From the NCBI GenBank assembly GCA_042091375.1, contig JBELHO010000014.1, positions 1-64,000 on the forward strand: a DNA stretch of 64,000 bases. The letters are read 5' to 3'. Positions 54,662-64,000 of the stretch are shown here, in pieces. This DNA comes from JBELHO01 sp042091375 (GTDB lineage: Bacteria > Pseudomonadota > Gammaproteobacteria > Enterobacterales > Alteromonadaceae). The notes beneath the pieces were generated by a model. It did no database searches. It worked only from the letters and a program-made list of their open reading frames with translations, and was not told the origin of the DNA. A program made the translations under genes and the position numbers. Positions within the stretch are counted from its first letter, which is position 1. Each line of letters starts with the position of its first letter.

Positions 54662-54883
54662 TTATCCTACACCTTGATTTTCCCAGATAAACTGGATAAC
54701 ACCTTTGGCAACAAAACCAGCACAACCAAGAAATAATACAAAGTAAACAACGTACTGCCCAGTTTTAGGCACGTCATTTTTGTTCATAATGTCATGAATA
54801 GACAAACCAATAAAAATAAAAATAACAATAAAAAATAGATTCAGACCTATGGTCTCAATCAATGCAAAATGTTCTGCAAGCAT
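54662..54883 (-). CDS. DUF2788 small membrane protein
   Basis: A 73-residue protein with two membrane spans (LNLFFIVIFIFIGLSIHDIM and VVYFVLFLGCAGFVAKGVIQF) joined by a short KNDVPKTGQY loop, the DUF2788 pattern. Function is unknown. It starts the operon with ybfE and fldA, four bases upstream of ybfE. Confidence 0.85.
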   Translation of the reverse strand: MLAEHFALIETIGLNLFFIVIFIFIGLSIHDIMNKNDVPKTGQYVVYFVLFLGCAGFVAKGVIQFIWENQGVG

Positions 54884-55061
54884 AATTTACCCTAAAAATT
54901 CGAGGCCATATCATAGCACAGCAGTGCGCTTAAACCCACCGTTTTTGATGGATTTTATCGCTAATACCGTTAAATTTTGCCACAGTGTATAGCTAGATCA
55001 AGACAGCGAAATTTATCAATTGTACGACTCTTTAAACCAAACAGATCAAATGATAACAGTT

Positions 55062-55826
55062 TTACTTGGCGAGAAAGTCGCGCACAATTTTGTTGAAGAT
55101 AGTGGGTTTTTCTGCGTGTAACCAATGGCCTGCCTGTTGGATGATTTTTGCCGTGCTCAACGGAAATAATTGTTTGATCGTGGCACGGTGCTCCGCCAAT
55201 ATATAATCTGACTTTCCACCTTTAATAAATAGCGTTTCACCGTTAAAGCGTTTATCTGTAACCAAGCCTTTGATGATTTGTGGATAAGCAGCAGAGATAT
55301 TTTGTAGATTGCACTTAAAGCTGAATTTATCGTGTTTTTTCACTAAATTGCGCAACAAAAATTGTCGTGTAGACAGGTCACTGACATAGCTCGACAAGGC
55401 TATATCAATAGCACTTCTCTGATCGAGTTCAGTAAAATTCAAAGATAACAAACCAGCGATAATATCCTGATGATGCGGGGAATAGTTTACCGGAGCAATG
55501 TCAGCAACAATTAACTTGTCAACCACTTGAGGAAAATCAAGGGCGACTTGCATGGCAATTTTGCCCCCCATAGAGTGGCCTAAGAAGGCAGCTTTATCAA
55601 TTGACAGTGCCTTAAGCGTATCGATAACATCGTTTGCCAATGCGCTATATTCCATGCTGTTTTGATGAAATGATGCGCCGTGGTTTCTGACATCAAGGCT
55701 GGTGACCTGATGATCTACAGCTAAATTTTTGGCAACCATGTTTAAGTTCTCTAAACTGCCAAACAATCCATGAATAAGGATCAGGTTAGGTCCAGCACCG
55801 ATTTGTTGGTAATTAAGTACTGCCAT
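55062..55826 (-). CDS. ybfF: Alpha/beta hydrolase, YbfF type esterase
   Basis: A 254-residue esterase with the oxyanion loop LIHGLFGS, DVRNHGAS, the nucleophile serine in FLGHSMGGKIAM, an Asp in LIVADIAPVNYS and the His in QQAGHWLHAEKP. The ATG at 55826 is chosen because GGAG lies seven bases upstream and family members start MxLNYQ; the frame is open to a TTG at 55859. It is divergent from seqA, as in E. coli. YbfF hydrolyses short acyl-CoA or ester substrates in vitro; the cellular role is not known. Confidence 0.92.
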   Translation of the reverse strand: MAVLNYQQIGAGPNLILIHGLFGSLENLNMVAKNLAVDHQVTSLDVRNHGASFHQNSMEYSALANDVIDTLKALSIDKAAFLGHSMGGKIAMQVALDFPQVVDKLIVADIAPVNYSPHHQDIIAGLLSLNFTELDQRSAIDIALSSYVSDLSTRQFLLRNLVKKHDKFSFKCNLQNISAAYPQIIKGLVTDKRFNGETLFIKGGKSDYILAEHRATIKQLFPLSTAKIIQQAGHWLHAEKPTIFNKIVRDFLAK

Positions 55827-55977
55827 GGTTTCACTCCGTCTTAGCCTAAAAATTGGCAATTATTGTATAAGTAAATTGCTGCGCTAGCTAAATATTATTT
55901 TTTTCACATTGAGACTAGTGAGAACTGCCGTTGCTGAGTATAATCTTAGCGCTACTATTAATGTCCCAAGGTGAGTA

Positions 55978-56535
55978 ATGAAACATATTGAAATCGATGA
56001 GCAGCTATACCAATATTTGATGTCTACTACCGAATATATTGGTGAGAGTGCCTCTTCTATTCTGCGTCGTTTGTTGTCTATGCCTGCTGCTCACAATACA
56101 GCAGAAGTCGATGCCAACAGTATACCTGAGTTAGTATCTGATCACGCTACTAATAAAAATCAATCGATAAAGGCAAGTACAAGCGCCAACACTCATACAG
56201 AAAATGTCTTTAATTATATCAATAAAGAAGAACTTGCCACCCAACGAGGGGTGGTTGGACGCTTTTTATTAATTTTATCGGCACTGCATCGAGTCCACAG
56301 CAATGCGTTTGCTATGGTGCAAGATATACGAGGCAGAGATCGTTTATACTTTGCTACTTCCGAGCAAGAATTAGCGCAAAGTGGCAGCAGTACTAAGCCT
56401 CGTCAGATCCCCGACAGTCAATTTTGGGTCATGACTAACTCAAATACCACACGTAAAAAAATGATGTTAACTGAAGTCACAAAAATACTGGGTTACAGTG
56501 ACAGTGACAGTGAGATGATCCGAGACTTACTGTGA
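55978..56535 (+). CDS. seqA: Negative modulator of replication initiation SeqA
   Basis: SeqA binds hemimethylated GATC sites and holds oriC in a sequestered state. The 185-residue protein has the oligomerisation N-terminus ([31 protein letters not shown]), a variable linker and the C-terminal DNA-binding domain ([49 protein letters not shown]). It implies Dam methylation in this organism. A small GACAGT repeat codes for the SDSDSE tail. pgm follows by 127 bases. Confidence 0.97.
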   Translation: MKHIEIDEQLYQYLMSTTEYIGESASSILRRLLSMPAAHNTAEVDANSIPELVSDHATNKNQSIKASTSANTHTENVFNYINKEELATQRGVVGRFLLILSALHRVHSNAFAMVQDIRGRDRLYFATSEQELAQSGSSTKPRQIPDSQFWVMTNSNTTRKKMMLTEVTKILGYSDSDSEMIRDLL

Positions 56536-56662
56536 ATTGACCACTTAGTATCAATGTCAGTTGACGATGATATTTATTCATTCATAATTTTGTGTTGTAT
56601 GACATCAACAATATCAACCCAGAGAAAAATACACAGATAAATAAAAAGATAAAGGATTTAAC

Positions 56663-58309
56663 ATGGCAATTCATCCCCACGCAGGAAAACCAGTTCGCCC
56701 AGAGGACAGAATTAATATCGGTAAATTGGTCAGTGATTATTTTCTGCTGACACCTGATGTCACTAAAATTGAGCAACAGGTCACTTTTGGTACTTCTGGT
56801 CATCGCGGCAATGCCAGTTTAGTCAGCTTTAATCAACATCATATTTTAGCTGTCTGTCAAGCGGTGGCTGAATACCGTTTAGCGCAGGGGTTTAGTGGAC
56901 CTCTTTACTTAGGAAAAGACACCCATGCTTTATCAGAGCCGGCTTTTGCTTCAGCCTTGTCGGTGCTCATTGCCAATAATATTCCAGTGATCATACAAAG
57001 TGATCAGGGTTATACACCAACCCCAGTGATTTCGCGATTAATTGTTGTCCACAATCAAACCTGTGATGATAAAGCCGATGGTCTGATCATAACACCATCC
57101 CATAACCCACCCACCGATGGCGGAATTAAGTATAACCCTCCCCATGGAGGTCCTGCTGAAAGTGAGATCACCGCACAAATAGAGCAGCGAGCCAATCAGA
57201 TCATCGCTGAAAATATGCTTTCAGTAAAAACCGTATCCGTTGCCCAAGCATTATCTTCATCACTGTTGAGCAAACAAGATTTTATTAGCTTTTACAGTGA
57301 ACAGTTGGCTCAGGTCATTGATATGCAAGCTATTGCAAAGGCTGGTGTGGCTATTGGTGTCGATCCTTTGGGTGGCTCTGGTATTCACTATTGGCCGCAA
57401 ATAGCCAAACAATACGGTCTTAATTTAACTGTCGTTAATCCAGTAGTAGACGCCAGTTTTGCTTTTATGCCGCTGGATAAAGACGGCAAAATTCGCATGG
57501 ATTGTTCATCGCCATATGCCATGACTGGTTTAATAGACCTTAAAGATCAGTTTGATATAGCTGTTGGTAATGATCCGGATTTTGACCGTCATGGTATTGT
57601 CACCAAATCAGGTGGATTAATGAATCCCAATCATTATTTAGTGGTCGCTATCTATTATTTAATGACCAATAGAAGTTGGCCAAAAACCAGTAAAATTGGA
57701 AAAACCTTAGTGTCTAGTTCATTAATCGATCGCGTTGCCGGTTATGTGAATAGACCTTTGTCAGAGGTCCCTGTTGGTTTTAAATGGTTTGTTGATGGTT
57801 TACACAACGCAAGTTATGCCTTTGGTGGTGAAGAAAGCGCGGGTGCTTCTTTTTTAGCAAAGGATGGCAGTTGTTGGACAACGGACAAAGATGGCTTTAT
57901 TTTAGCGTTATTAGCAGCAGAAATTTTAGCTGTCACTGGCAAAGATCCTCATCAAATATATCGTCAACTAGTCGCCGAGTTAGGAGAGCCTTGTTACGGA
58001 CGAGTTGAAGCACCGGCAACTCTAGTGCAAAAACAAGTACTCAAAGCTTTGTCTGCCGAGGATATTACCCGTGATGTATTAGCCGGAGAGCCGATTGTAC
58101 AGATCTTGTCACATGCCCCCGGAAATAGTGCCGCTATTGGCGGCATTAAAGTGACCAGCGAAAATGGTTGGTTTGCTGCCCGTCCTTCAGGCACTGAAGA
58201 TATCTATAAAATTTATGCGGAAAGCTTCATTGATCAGCAACATTTACAAAATATTATTACTGATGCACAGGAGCTGGTTAGCGCGGCATTTAAACAAGCA
58301 GGTGTTTAA
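56663..58309 (+). CDS. pgm: Phosphoglucomutase (alpha-D-glucose phosphate specific)
   Basis: Pgm interconverts glucose 1- and 6-phosphate. The 548-residue protein has FGTSGHRGNAS, the catalytic serine in TPSHNPPTDGG, the metal loop DPDFDRHG and the sugar-binding GGEESAG, with RPSGTEDIYKIYAES at the end. The N-terminus AIHPHAGKPVRPEDRINI is that of the E. coli Pgm group. It lies after seqA as in E. coli and ends in a terminator. Confidence 0.97.
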   Translation: MAIHPHAGKPVRPEDRINIGKLVSDYFLLTPDVTKIEQQVTFGTSGHRGNASLVSFNQHHILAVCQAVAEYRLAQGFSGPLYLGKDTHALSEPAFASALSVLIANNIPVIIQSDQGYTPTPVISRLIVVHNQTCDDKADGLIITPSHNPPTDGGIKYNPPHGGPAESEITAQIEQRANQIIAENMLSVKTVSVAQALSSSLLSKQDFISFYSEQLAQVIDMQAIAKAGVAIGVDPLGGSGIHYWPQIAKQYGLNLTVVNPVVDASFAFMPLDKDGKIRMDCSSPYAMTGLIDLKDQFDIAVGNDPDFDRHGIVTKSGGLMNPNHYLVVAIYYLMTNRSWPKTSKIGKTLVSSSLIDRVAGYVNRPLSEVPVGFKWFVDGLHNASYAFGGEESAGASFLAKDGSCWTTDKDGFILALLAAEILAVTGKDPHQIYRQLVAELGEPCYGRVEAPATLVQKQVLKALSAEDITRDVLAGEPIVQILSHAPGNSAAIGGIKVTSENGWFAARPSGTEDIYKIYAESFIDQQHLQNIITDAQELVSAAFKQAGV

Positions 58310-58338
58310 CTAAAGCCAACCATTGGCAGCAATAAAAC

Positions 58339-58381
58339 AGCATGTTTGCCCCCCTAATACAATCGGTAAACATGCTTTTTT
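58339..58381 (+). terminator. Intrinsic terminator after pgm
   Basis: AGCATGTTTGCC (58339-58350) pairs with GGTAAACATGCT (58365-58376) with one G-T pair, followed by T residues. Confidence 0.82.
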
Positions 58382-58587
58382 GATCATCCTTTGTCGAATG
58401 AACAACCCTGCTGAGGTGGCGATATGACCCACTTGCAAAGTGTACTAACAATAATTTGCCGCGGCGTAGTCAGCAATTGATTACACTTAAGGGGGTTGCG
58501 CGGTATTTTTTTGCGGCTGATCTAGGCGCATTTTGACTAATAATTTCATATAATAAAGTTCCAGTATCCCAGTAAAGCGAAAATGGT

Positions 58588-59667
58588 TTGCAGAAAATAC
58601 CCAGTAAATTACAACAATCACTTCAACAAAATGGCGATTTCCTCGCTATAACCCGCCAAAACCCGTGGCACCTCAACGAATCATTCACTTTTAAGGTGAA
58701 CAATAAAGCCGGTAATATTAAGGTGAGTGTAATTGACACTGGCCTTATCGTTTTTGAACCGATAGACCAACCAACCAGCAAAGATATCGTGTTATCCAGT
58801 GGTGTTCATGGCAATGAAACTGCGCCCATTGAAATTTGTGCTGATTTAGTTCAACAGCTGATATTGGGAAAGCAAACGTTGGCCGAGCGGGTGTTATTTA
58901 TTTTTGGCAATCCAGCCTCAATGAACATTGCTCAACGCTTTGTTGAAGAAAACATGAATCGTTTATTTTCTGGTGGACATTCAATTGATCAAGGCAATGG
59001 CCCTGGTTTGATTAATCAAGAGCGACATCGCGCACTCCTGCTTGAAAATACCGTACGTGATTTTTATCTGCAAGGCAAACCATTGTCTGAGCACAGACAG
59101 CGTTATCACTACGACTTACACACAGCTATTCGCGGCTCAAAAAATGATAAATTTGCAGTATATCCCTATTTGCATGGTAAACCGCGCAGTAAAAGTCAGC
59201 TACAATTTTTACAAGCATGTGGCATAAAGACCATTTTACTGTCTAATTCAGCAACCACCACCTTTAGTTACTTTTCGTCCAATGAATTTGGTGCCCACGC
59301 TTTCACTGTTGAACTGGGTAAAGTCAAACCCTTTGGTGAAAATGACATGTCACAGTTTGCGGCGGTTAAGACCCGTTTAACTCAGCTAATAGCAAACCAA
59401 GAGCCAGAGTATCCACCCTTTGATCAAAGCCAATTTGATTTGTATGAAATTTTTCAGATCATAAAACGCAACCACACTGAATTTACCTTGAATTTTGCTG
59501 ATGACGTGGAAAATTTTACTGATTTTCCAATCGGTTTTGTCTTGGCTAAAGATGGCAATGAAAAAATTAAAGTGAAACAAACGGGTGAAGCGATTATTTT
59601 TCCCAATGCCGATGTGGCTATAGGTCAGCGAGCGTTGTTAACAGTTATACCAACGTCATTAGCCTAA
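58588..59667 (+). CDS. astE: Succinylglutamate desuccinylase AstE
   Basis: AstE is the last step of arginine succinyltransferase catabolism, giving glutamate and succinate. The 359-residue zinc enzyme has SSGVHGNETAPIEI (His and Glu ligands), FGNPASMNIAQRFVEENMNRLF, YDLHTAIRGS (third ligand His) and TVELGKVKPFGEN with the catalytic Glu. The frame starts with TTG at 58588; no good ATG is in frame nearby. astCADB are not adjacent, so it is separate from the rest of the pathway. Confidence 0.92.
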   Translation: MQKIPSKLQQSLQQNGDFLAITRQNPWHLNESFTFKVNNKAGNIKVSVIDTGLIVFEPIDQPTSKDIVLSSGVHGNETAPIEICADLVQQLILGKQTLAERVLFIFGNPASMNIAQRFVEENMNRLFSGGHSIDQGNGPGLINQERHRALLLENTVRDFYLQGKPLSEHRQRYHYDLHTAIRGSKNDKFAVYPYLHGKPRSKSQLQFLQACGIKTILLSNSATTTFSYFSSNEFGAHAFTVELGKVKPFGENDMSQFAAVKTRLTQLIANQEPEYPPFDQSQFDLYEIFQIIKRNHTEFTLNFADDVENFTDFPIGFVLAKDGNEKIKVKQTGEAIIFPNADVAIGQRALLTVIPTSLA

Positions 59668-59727
59668 ACCCTAGTGAATGAATGCAATGGTGGCCGGAAA
59701 AACCGCTGGTAAAATTTATCCAGTTAA

Positions 59728-59877
59728 GGATTGTCTGTTTTACAAGACTTGAATTTCAGTTTACGTAAAGGTAAAGTGCTTGGACATCACAATTATTATA
59801 AAACAAGCGTATTTTTCCAAGAACATCTGCAGTGACTGCGTCTGTGGTAACGGTTAACTTTTACTATTGTCTATAAT
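59728..59877 (+). promoter_or_regulatory. Upstream region of the branched-chain 2-oxoacid dehydrogenase operon
   Basis: This interval holds a perfect 10-bp palindrome TTTACGTAAA (59760-59769), a candidate operator, and a TATAAT -10 hexamer at 59872-59877, 62 bases before the operon start, without a good -35. One frame of 59728-59835 also reads GLSVLQDLNFSLRKGKVLG, resembling the start of an ABC ATPase, but it stops at once. Confidence 0.35.
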
Positions 59878-59939
59878 GTAGGCGATGATTTTAGTTAAGT
59901 GGTGTTGTTGAGAGCCAGAACTATAACAAAGAGAAAGCT

Positions 59940-61124
59940 ATGAACCCTGATATCTACAAAGAAAGCCCAGTGGTACATCAACCTGCTTTTATTGATGGTC
60001 ATTCGGTTGAAATACCATTATTAAAAGTGTTAAAGCCTGATGGCACCCTATACAAAGGTGCTGAATTACCTGAAATTGATCAAGCGCTAGCGCTTAAAAT
60101 CTATCGAACCTTAGCTTTTCATCGCGTCTTAGATGAGCGTATGGTTGCATCGCAGCGGCAAGGACGTTTAAGTTTTTACATGACCGCATTGGGCGAAGAA
60201 GCGACCACTGTCGGCGGTGCTGCAGCTCTTGAGCCACAAGACATGATCATGGGGCAATACCGTGAGCAAGGTGCGTTAATGTACCGCGGTTTTGCCTTAG
60301 ACGATTTTATGAATCAAATGTTTTCTAATGAGAAAGACCTTGGCAAAGGTCGGCAGATGCCGATTCATTACGGCAGCAAAGCATTAAATTATATGACTAT
60401 TTCTTCACCTCTTGCCACGCAAATACCGCAAGCATCTGGTTATGCTTACGGGCAAAAGCTCCAGGGCATTGACGCAGTGACTTTGTGTTACTTCGGTGAG
60501 GGCGCTGCATCCGAAGGTGATTTTCACGCCGGTTTGAATATGGCCGCTGTACATCAGGCACCAGTGATCTTTTTCTGCCGCAACAACGGTTATGCCATTT
60601 CTACGCCATCTGACGAGCAATACGTCGGCAATGGTATTGCCTCTCGCGGGGTTGGCTATGGTATGAAAACTATTCGCATTGACGGCAATGACATTTTAGC
60701 CGTGTTAAAAGCCACACAAGATGCTCGTCGTTTTGCACTTGCAGAAAACCAACCTGTGCTTATTGAAGCCATGTCATATCGGTTGGGGGCACACTCAACG
60801 TCCGACGATCCATCGGGCTATCGCACCCGTGAAGAAGAAGCCAAATGGCAAGCTTACGATCCAATTTTACGAATGAAAAATTGGATATTAGCGCAGGGCT
60901 GGTGGGATGAAACTCAAGATGAAGCTTTATTTGATTCATTGAAAGAACAAGTGTTAGCAGCGGTAAAAGTCGCAGAGAAAATTGATAAACCACCCGTGGA
61001 AGATTTGATCACCGATGTTTACGATCAACCCAGTCCAATATTAGAGCAACAACTTGCCGATCTGAAAGTGCATATTAAAAAGTATCCACAAGCCTATCCG
61101 TTCACCGCGGGGAGAATTAAATAA
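59940..61124 (+). CDS. bkdA1: Branched-chain 2-oxoacid dehydrogenase E1 alpha subunit
   Basis: E1 alpha uses thiamine diphosphate to decarboxylate branched-chain 2-oxoacids from Val, Leu and Ile breakdown. The 394-residue protein has the ThDP motif [31 protein letters not shown] split across its GDG-type signature, [15 protein letters not shown] near the start, and the phosphorylation-loop-like [16 protein letters not shown]. It forms an operon with E1 beta (stop and start overlap at 61124) and E2. No E3 gene is included, so lipoamide dehydrogenase must come from elsewhere. Confidence 0.94.
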   Translation: MNPDIYKESPVVHQPAFIDGHSVEIPLLKVLKPDGTLYKGAELPEIDQALALKIYRTLAFHRVLDERMVASQRQGRLSFYMTALGEEATTVGGAAALEPQDMIMGQYREQGALMYRGFALDDFMNQMFSNEKDLGKGRQMPIHYGSKALNYMTISSPLATQIPQASGYAYGQKLQGIDAVTLCYFGEGAASEGDFHAGLNMAAVHQAPVIFFCRNNGYAISTPSDEQYVGNGIASRGVGYGMKTIRIDGNDILAVLKATQDARRFALAENQPVLIEAMSYRLGAHSTSDDPSGYRTREEEAKWQAYDPILRMKNWILAQGWWDETQDEALFDSLKEQVLAAVKVAEKIDKPPVEDLITDVYDQPSPILEQQLADLKVHIKKYPQAYPFTAGRIK

Positions 61125-62101
61125 TGGCGCAAATTAATTTATTACAAGCGGTAAATAGTGCCCTTGATATCGCCATGGCTGAAAATGAACGAGCGGTTTG
61201 TTTTGGTGAAGATGTTGGCCACTTTGGTGGGGTATTTCGAGCGACTAGTGGTTTACAAGAAAAATATGGTAAAGCCCGTTGTTTTAACACCCCGTTAGTT
61301 GAACAAGGCATTGTTGGTTTTGCCAATGGTTTGGCTGCGCAAGGCAGTGTGGCTATCGCCGAAATACAATTTGCCGATTATATTTTTCCTGCGTTTGATC
61401 AAATCGTCAACGAAACAGCTAAATTTCGCTACCGCAGTGGCAACGAGTTTGACGTCGGTAAATTAACCATCCGCACCCCATATGGCGGTGGTATCGCCGG
61501 TGGTTTGTACCACAGTCAATCACCAGAGGCCTATTTTGCCCATACACCGGGTATAAAAGTTGTGGTACCGCGCAATCCATATCAAGCGAAAGGCTTGTTG
61601 CTGGCGTCAATTCGAGATGAAAACCCAGTAGTGTTTTTTGAACCCAAACGTTTATACCGCGCCTCTGTCGGCGAAGTACCTGATGAAGATTACCAATTGC
61701 CGTTGGGCAAAGCTGAGGTTACTCAGCAGGGCAGTGACATTACATTACTGGCTTGGGGCGCGCAAATGGAGATCATTGAACAAGCGGCGCAACAAGCTGA
61801 AAAACAAGGGATATCATGTGAAATTATTGATTTGCGTACCATATTACCTTGGGACATTGAAACCGTAGCCAATTCAGTGACCAAAACTGGACGATTAATT
61901 ATTAGTCAAGAAGCGCCATTAACGGCTGGATTTGCCAGTGAGATTGCCGCCACTATACAAAGTGAGTGCTTTTTGCATCTAGAATCACCCATTGGTCGGG
62001 TTTGTGGCATGGATACACCGTATCCACTTGCTTTGGAAAAAGAATATGTTGCCGATCACTTAAAAGTGTTTGAAGCAATTAAACACAGTATGAATTACTA
62101 G
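61124..62101 (+). CDS. bkdA2: Branched-chain 2-oxoacid dehydrogenase E1 beta subunit
   Basis: The 325-residue E1 beta subunit has [73 protein letters not shown] and the C-terminal transketolase domain ([26 protein letters not shown]). It completes the ThDP site with E1 alpha. Its ATG overlaps the stop of E1 alpha by one base, so translation is coupled. Confidence 0.95.
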   Translation: MAQINLLQAVNSALDIAMAENERAVCFGEDVGHFGGVFRATSGLQEKYGKARCFNTPLVEQGIVGFANGLAAQGSVAIAEIQFADYIFPAFDQIVNETAKFRYRSGNEFDVGKLTIRTPYGGGIAGGLYHSQSPEAYFAHTPGIKVVVPRNPYQAKGLLLASIRDENPVVFFEPKRLYRASVGEVPDEDYQLPLGKAEVTQQGSDITLLAWGAQMEIIEQAAQQAEKQGISCEIIDLRTILPWDIETVANSVTKTGRLIISQEAPLTAGFASEIAATIQSECFLHLESPIGRVCGMDTPYPLALEKEYVADHLKVFEAIKHSMNY

Positions 62102-62111
62102 GGTATTTGTC

Positions 62112-63722
62112 ATGAGTATTGATTTTATATTACCTGATATAGGCGAAGGTATTGTTGAATGTGAACTGGTTGAATGGCTAGTCAAAGAAGGCGATATCAT
62201 CGTTGAAGATCAACCAGTTGCTGATGTAATGACAGATAAGGCTTTGGTGCAGATCCCAGCCATGCACAACGGCAAAGTAGATAAGTTGTACTACGCCAAA
62301 GGCGATATTGCTAAAGTTCACCAGCCTCTATTTGCGATGACTCCTGAAGGTGAAGGAGCAGGCGCAACAGTTGCCACAGGCGAAGATGTTGAGGCGGCTG
62401 AGCAAATTGCACCACAACCGCCAGCACAACCAACCGCAGCAACAGCTACGCAAAGCAATTCAGCAATGATCACTGAAGATTTTATCCTACCTGATATTGG
62501 CGAAGGTATTGTTGAATGTGAAGTGGTTGAGTGGCTAGTTAGCGAAGGTGATAGCATTGTTGAAGATCAGCCCGTCGCCGATGTCATGACCGATAAAGCG
62601 CTAGTGCAAATTCCGGCAATGCATCAAGGCACAGTAGTCAAGTTATATTACGCCAAAGGTGATATAGCTAAAGTTCACTCACCCTTATTTGCTATTGAAA
62701 GAGCGGTTAGTGGCAAGGGGCAAGCCAAGGCTAACACAGAGGCGCCTAGCAGCGAAGACAGTGTAACCGTTGAACAACCGGTCAGTGCAATAGCAAAAGA
62801 CAGTACATCACAGCCAACAACTGCGCACAAGGTTCAAGGCAAAGCAATTGCCAGCCCTGCAGTGCGCCGAGTGGCTCGCGAATTAAATGTCAACGTTCAT
62901 GAAATACCCGGTAGCGGTAAAAAAGGCCGAGTTTACAAAGAAGATGTGCTGGCTTTTAATCAACAAGACAGTACTGCACTGCCAACTGAACCAGCTGCAA
63001 CAACGGCTGTAACTAGTGCAACTCGCACTGAAGCGATCCGCGGTATCAAAGCGGTAATGGCAAAGGCTATGGTTGAATCGGTTTCGACCATTCCTCATTT
63101 TACTTATTGTGAAGAAATTGACATGACTAACCTCATACAATTGCGCAGTGAATTAAAAGACGTTTACGCCAAGCGTGATATTAAATTGACCATGATGCCT
63201 TTCTTCATGAAAGCGATGAGTTTAGCGTTAAAACAATTTCCAATAATTAACAGCCAAGTCAATGCCGATTGTACTGAAATTACCTATTTTGATGATCACA
63301 ACATAGGTATGGCGGTTGATTCCAAAGTGGGTTTATTAGTGCCTAATGTCAAGCAAGTGCAAAATAAGAGCTTAGTTGATTTGGCGCAAGATATTATGCG
63401 TTTAACCGATGCCTCTCGGGCGGGCCGTGTTGCCAGTGAAGATTTGAAGGGAGGTACCATCACTATTTCCAATATTGGCGCTATTGGTGGCACTGTGGCA
63501 ACGCCGATCATTAATAAACCTGAGTCGGCCATCGTAGCTTTGGGTAAATTGCAAAAATTGCCTCGTTTTAATGCTCAAGGAGAAGTTGAAGCGCGCTCTA
63601 TAATGCAAGTCAGTTGGTCAGGCGATCACCGCACTATTGATGGCGGTTCAATCGCTCGTTTTTGTAACTTGTGGAAATCTTTCCTAGAAGAGCCCAGTAG
63701 CATGTTAATGGAAATGCGTTAA
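62112..63722 (+). CDS. bkdB: Branched-chain 2-oxoacid dehydrogenase E2 with two lipoyl domains
   Basis: The dihydrolipoyl acyltransferase core. Two nearly identical lipoyl domains (residues about 2-78 and 120-197) carry lipoylated Lys43 and Lys162, both in VMTDKALVQIPAMH. Ala/Pro/Thr-rich linkers lead to an E3-binding domain (ASPAVRRVARELNVNVHEI) and a catalytic domain ending GDHRTIDGGSIARF with the active His-x3-Asp-Gly. Branched-chain E2 proteins usually have a single lipoyl domain, so the second looks like a recent internal duplication. Last gene of the operon; a terminator follows. Confidence 0.94.
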   Translation: MSIDFILPDIGEGIVECELVEWLVKEGDIIVEDQPVADVMTDKALVQIPAMHNGKVDKLYYAKGDIAKVHQPLFAMTPEGEGAGATVATGEDVEAAEQIAPQPPAQPTAATATQSNSAMITEDFILPDIGEGIVECEVVEWLVSEGDSIVEDQPVADVMTDKALVQIPAMHQGTVVKLYYAKGDIAKVHSPLFAIERAVSGKGQAKANTEAPSSEDSVTVEQPVSAIAKDSTSQPTTAHKVQGKAIASPAVRRVARELNVNVHEIPGSGKKGRVYKEDVLAFNQQDSTALPTEPAATTAVTSATRTEAIRGIKAVMAKAMVESVSTIPHFTYCEEIDMTNLIQLRSELKDVYAKRDIKLTMMPFFMKAMSLALKQFPIINSQVNADCTEITYFDDHNIGMAVDSKVGLLVPNVKQVQNKSLVDLAQDIMRLTDASRAGRVASEDLKGGTITISNIGAIGGTVATPIINKPESAIVALGKLQKLPRFNAQGEVEARSIMQVSWSGDHRTIDGGSIARFCNLWKSFLEEPSSMLMEMR

Positions 63723-63771
63723 TTTCAATTGACCATCTATTTTAAAAGCCTGCTATTGCTGAGCTGATACC

Positions 63772-63806
63772 AAAATGGGGATCTAACTTAGATCTCCATT
63801 TTTTAT
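63772..63806 (+). terminator. Intrinsic terminator after the E2 gene
   Basis: AAAATGGGGATCT (63772-63784) pairs with AGATCTCCATTTT (63790-63802) with one G-T pair, followed by T residues. No gene is visible from here to the end of the window. Confidence 0.85.
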
Positions 63807-64000
63807 TTTTAACTATCAAACAATGACTTAAAAAATATGTAGAAAAGACACAAATGACAAATTCAGTCACTTTTTCACAATAATTCAAATATTTAATTTG
63901 ATTTATTGAAGTTGCAGCACTATTTGCCAAGCAAATAGTGGCATGTGGAATGCCTACCACAATAAGATTAAGATATTTTCGCCAATAATTCCTTGAGCAC

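Noticed and set aside
63742..63960. A 72-codon minus-strand frame at the window end
   Set aside because: It overlaps the E2 terminator, shows no family pattern and has AT-driven composition.

Overview
The window looks like a chromosomal segment of a marine gammaproteobacterium of the order Alteromonadales, most likely Colwelliaceae (Colwellia/Thalassotalea-like). This placement is inferred from the AT-rich composition, the gene orders (serC-aroA-cmk-rpsA-ihfB-lapAB-pyrF, yceD-rpmF-plsX-fabDG-acpP-fabF-pabC-mltG, fldA-ybfE, ybfF/seqA/pgm) and the proteobacterial dedicated sortase regulators. Most of the window is ordinary core metabolism on both strands. The accessory or odd material sits in the first 16 kb and at 18.3-27.5 kb.

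Left part (1-16 kb). The window opens with a compact cassette of two double-glycine-leader peptides around a small membrane protein, which I read as a two-peptide (class IIb-like) bacteriocin/microcin locus. It is followed by about 1 kb of decayed DNA in which pieces of an aspartokinase (lysC), and possibly its lysine-riboswitch leader, can still be read. Then come queC/queE (queuosine precursor synthesis), the two-component pair and OmpA-like protein of the dedicated sortase system (no sortase or target beside them), dinG with a perfect LexA box, metC with a MetJ-like operator, a DUF885 lipoprotein, a VC2046-type protein, ychJ, and a sulA-like gene with a second perfect LexA box. A 100-N scaffold gap lies in a 9-bp minisatellite and is flanked by identical sequence, so it is probably an unmerged contig overlap.

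Signalling block (16-27.5 kb). After yciI, yciB and an M24 peptidase come four collinear signalling genes: a receiver with a substituted phosphoacceptor, a PAS-type histidine kinase with a degraded ATP lid, a receiver-HPt protein and a receiver-GGDEF-HPt protein. A FecI-like ECF sigma factor and an STN-bearing TonB-dependent receptor follow, without a FecR anti-sigma gene.

Core part (27.5-64 kb). yfaE-nrdB-nrdA (class I ribonucleotide reductase), gph/mupP-ubiG divergent from gyrA, serC through pyrF, maf, the fatty-acid cluster (lacking fabH), pabC-mltG, a GNAT protein, fur, fldA-ybfE-DUF2788, ybfF divergent from seqA-pgm, an isolated astE, and a branched-chain 2-oxoacid dehydrogenase operon (E1 alpha, E1 beta, and E2 with two lipoyl domains). 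Intrinsic terminators are clear after the DUF885 gene, gyrA, rpsA, ihfB, acpP, fabF, pgm, queC, fur, fldA and the E2 gene. No rRNA, tRNA, CRISPR array or intact insertion sequence was seen.
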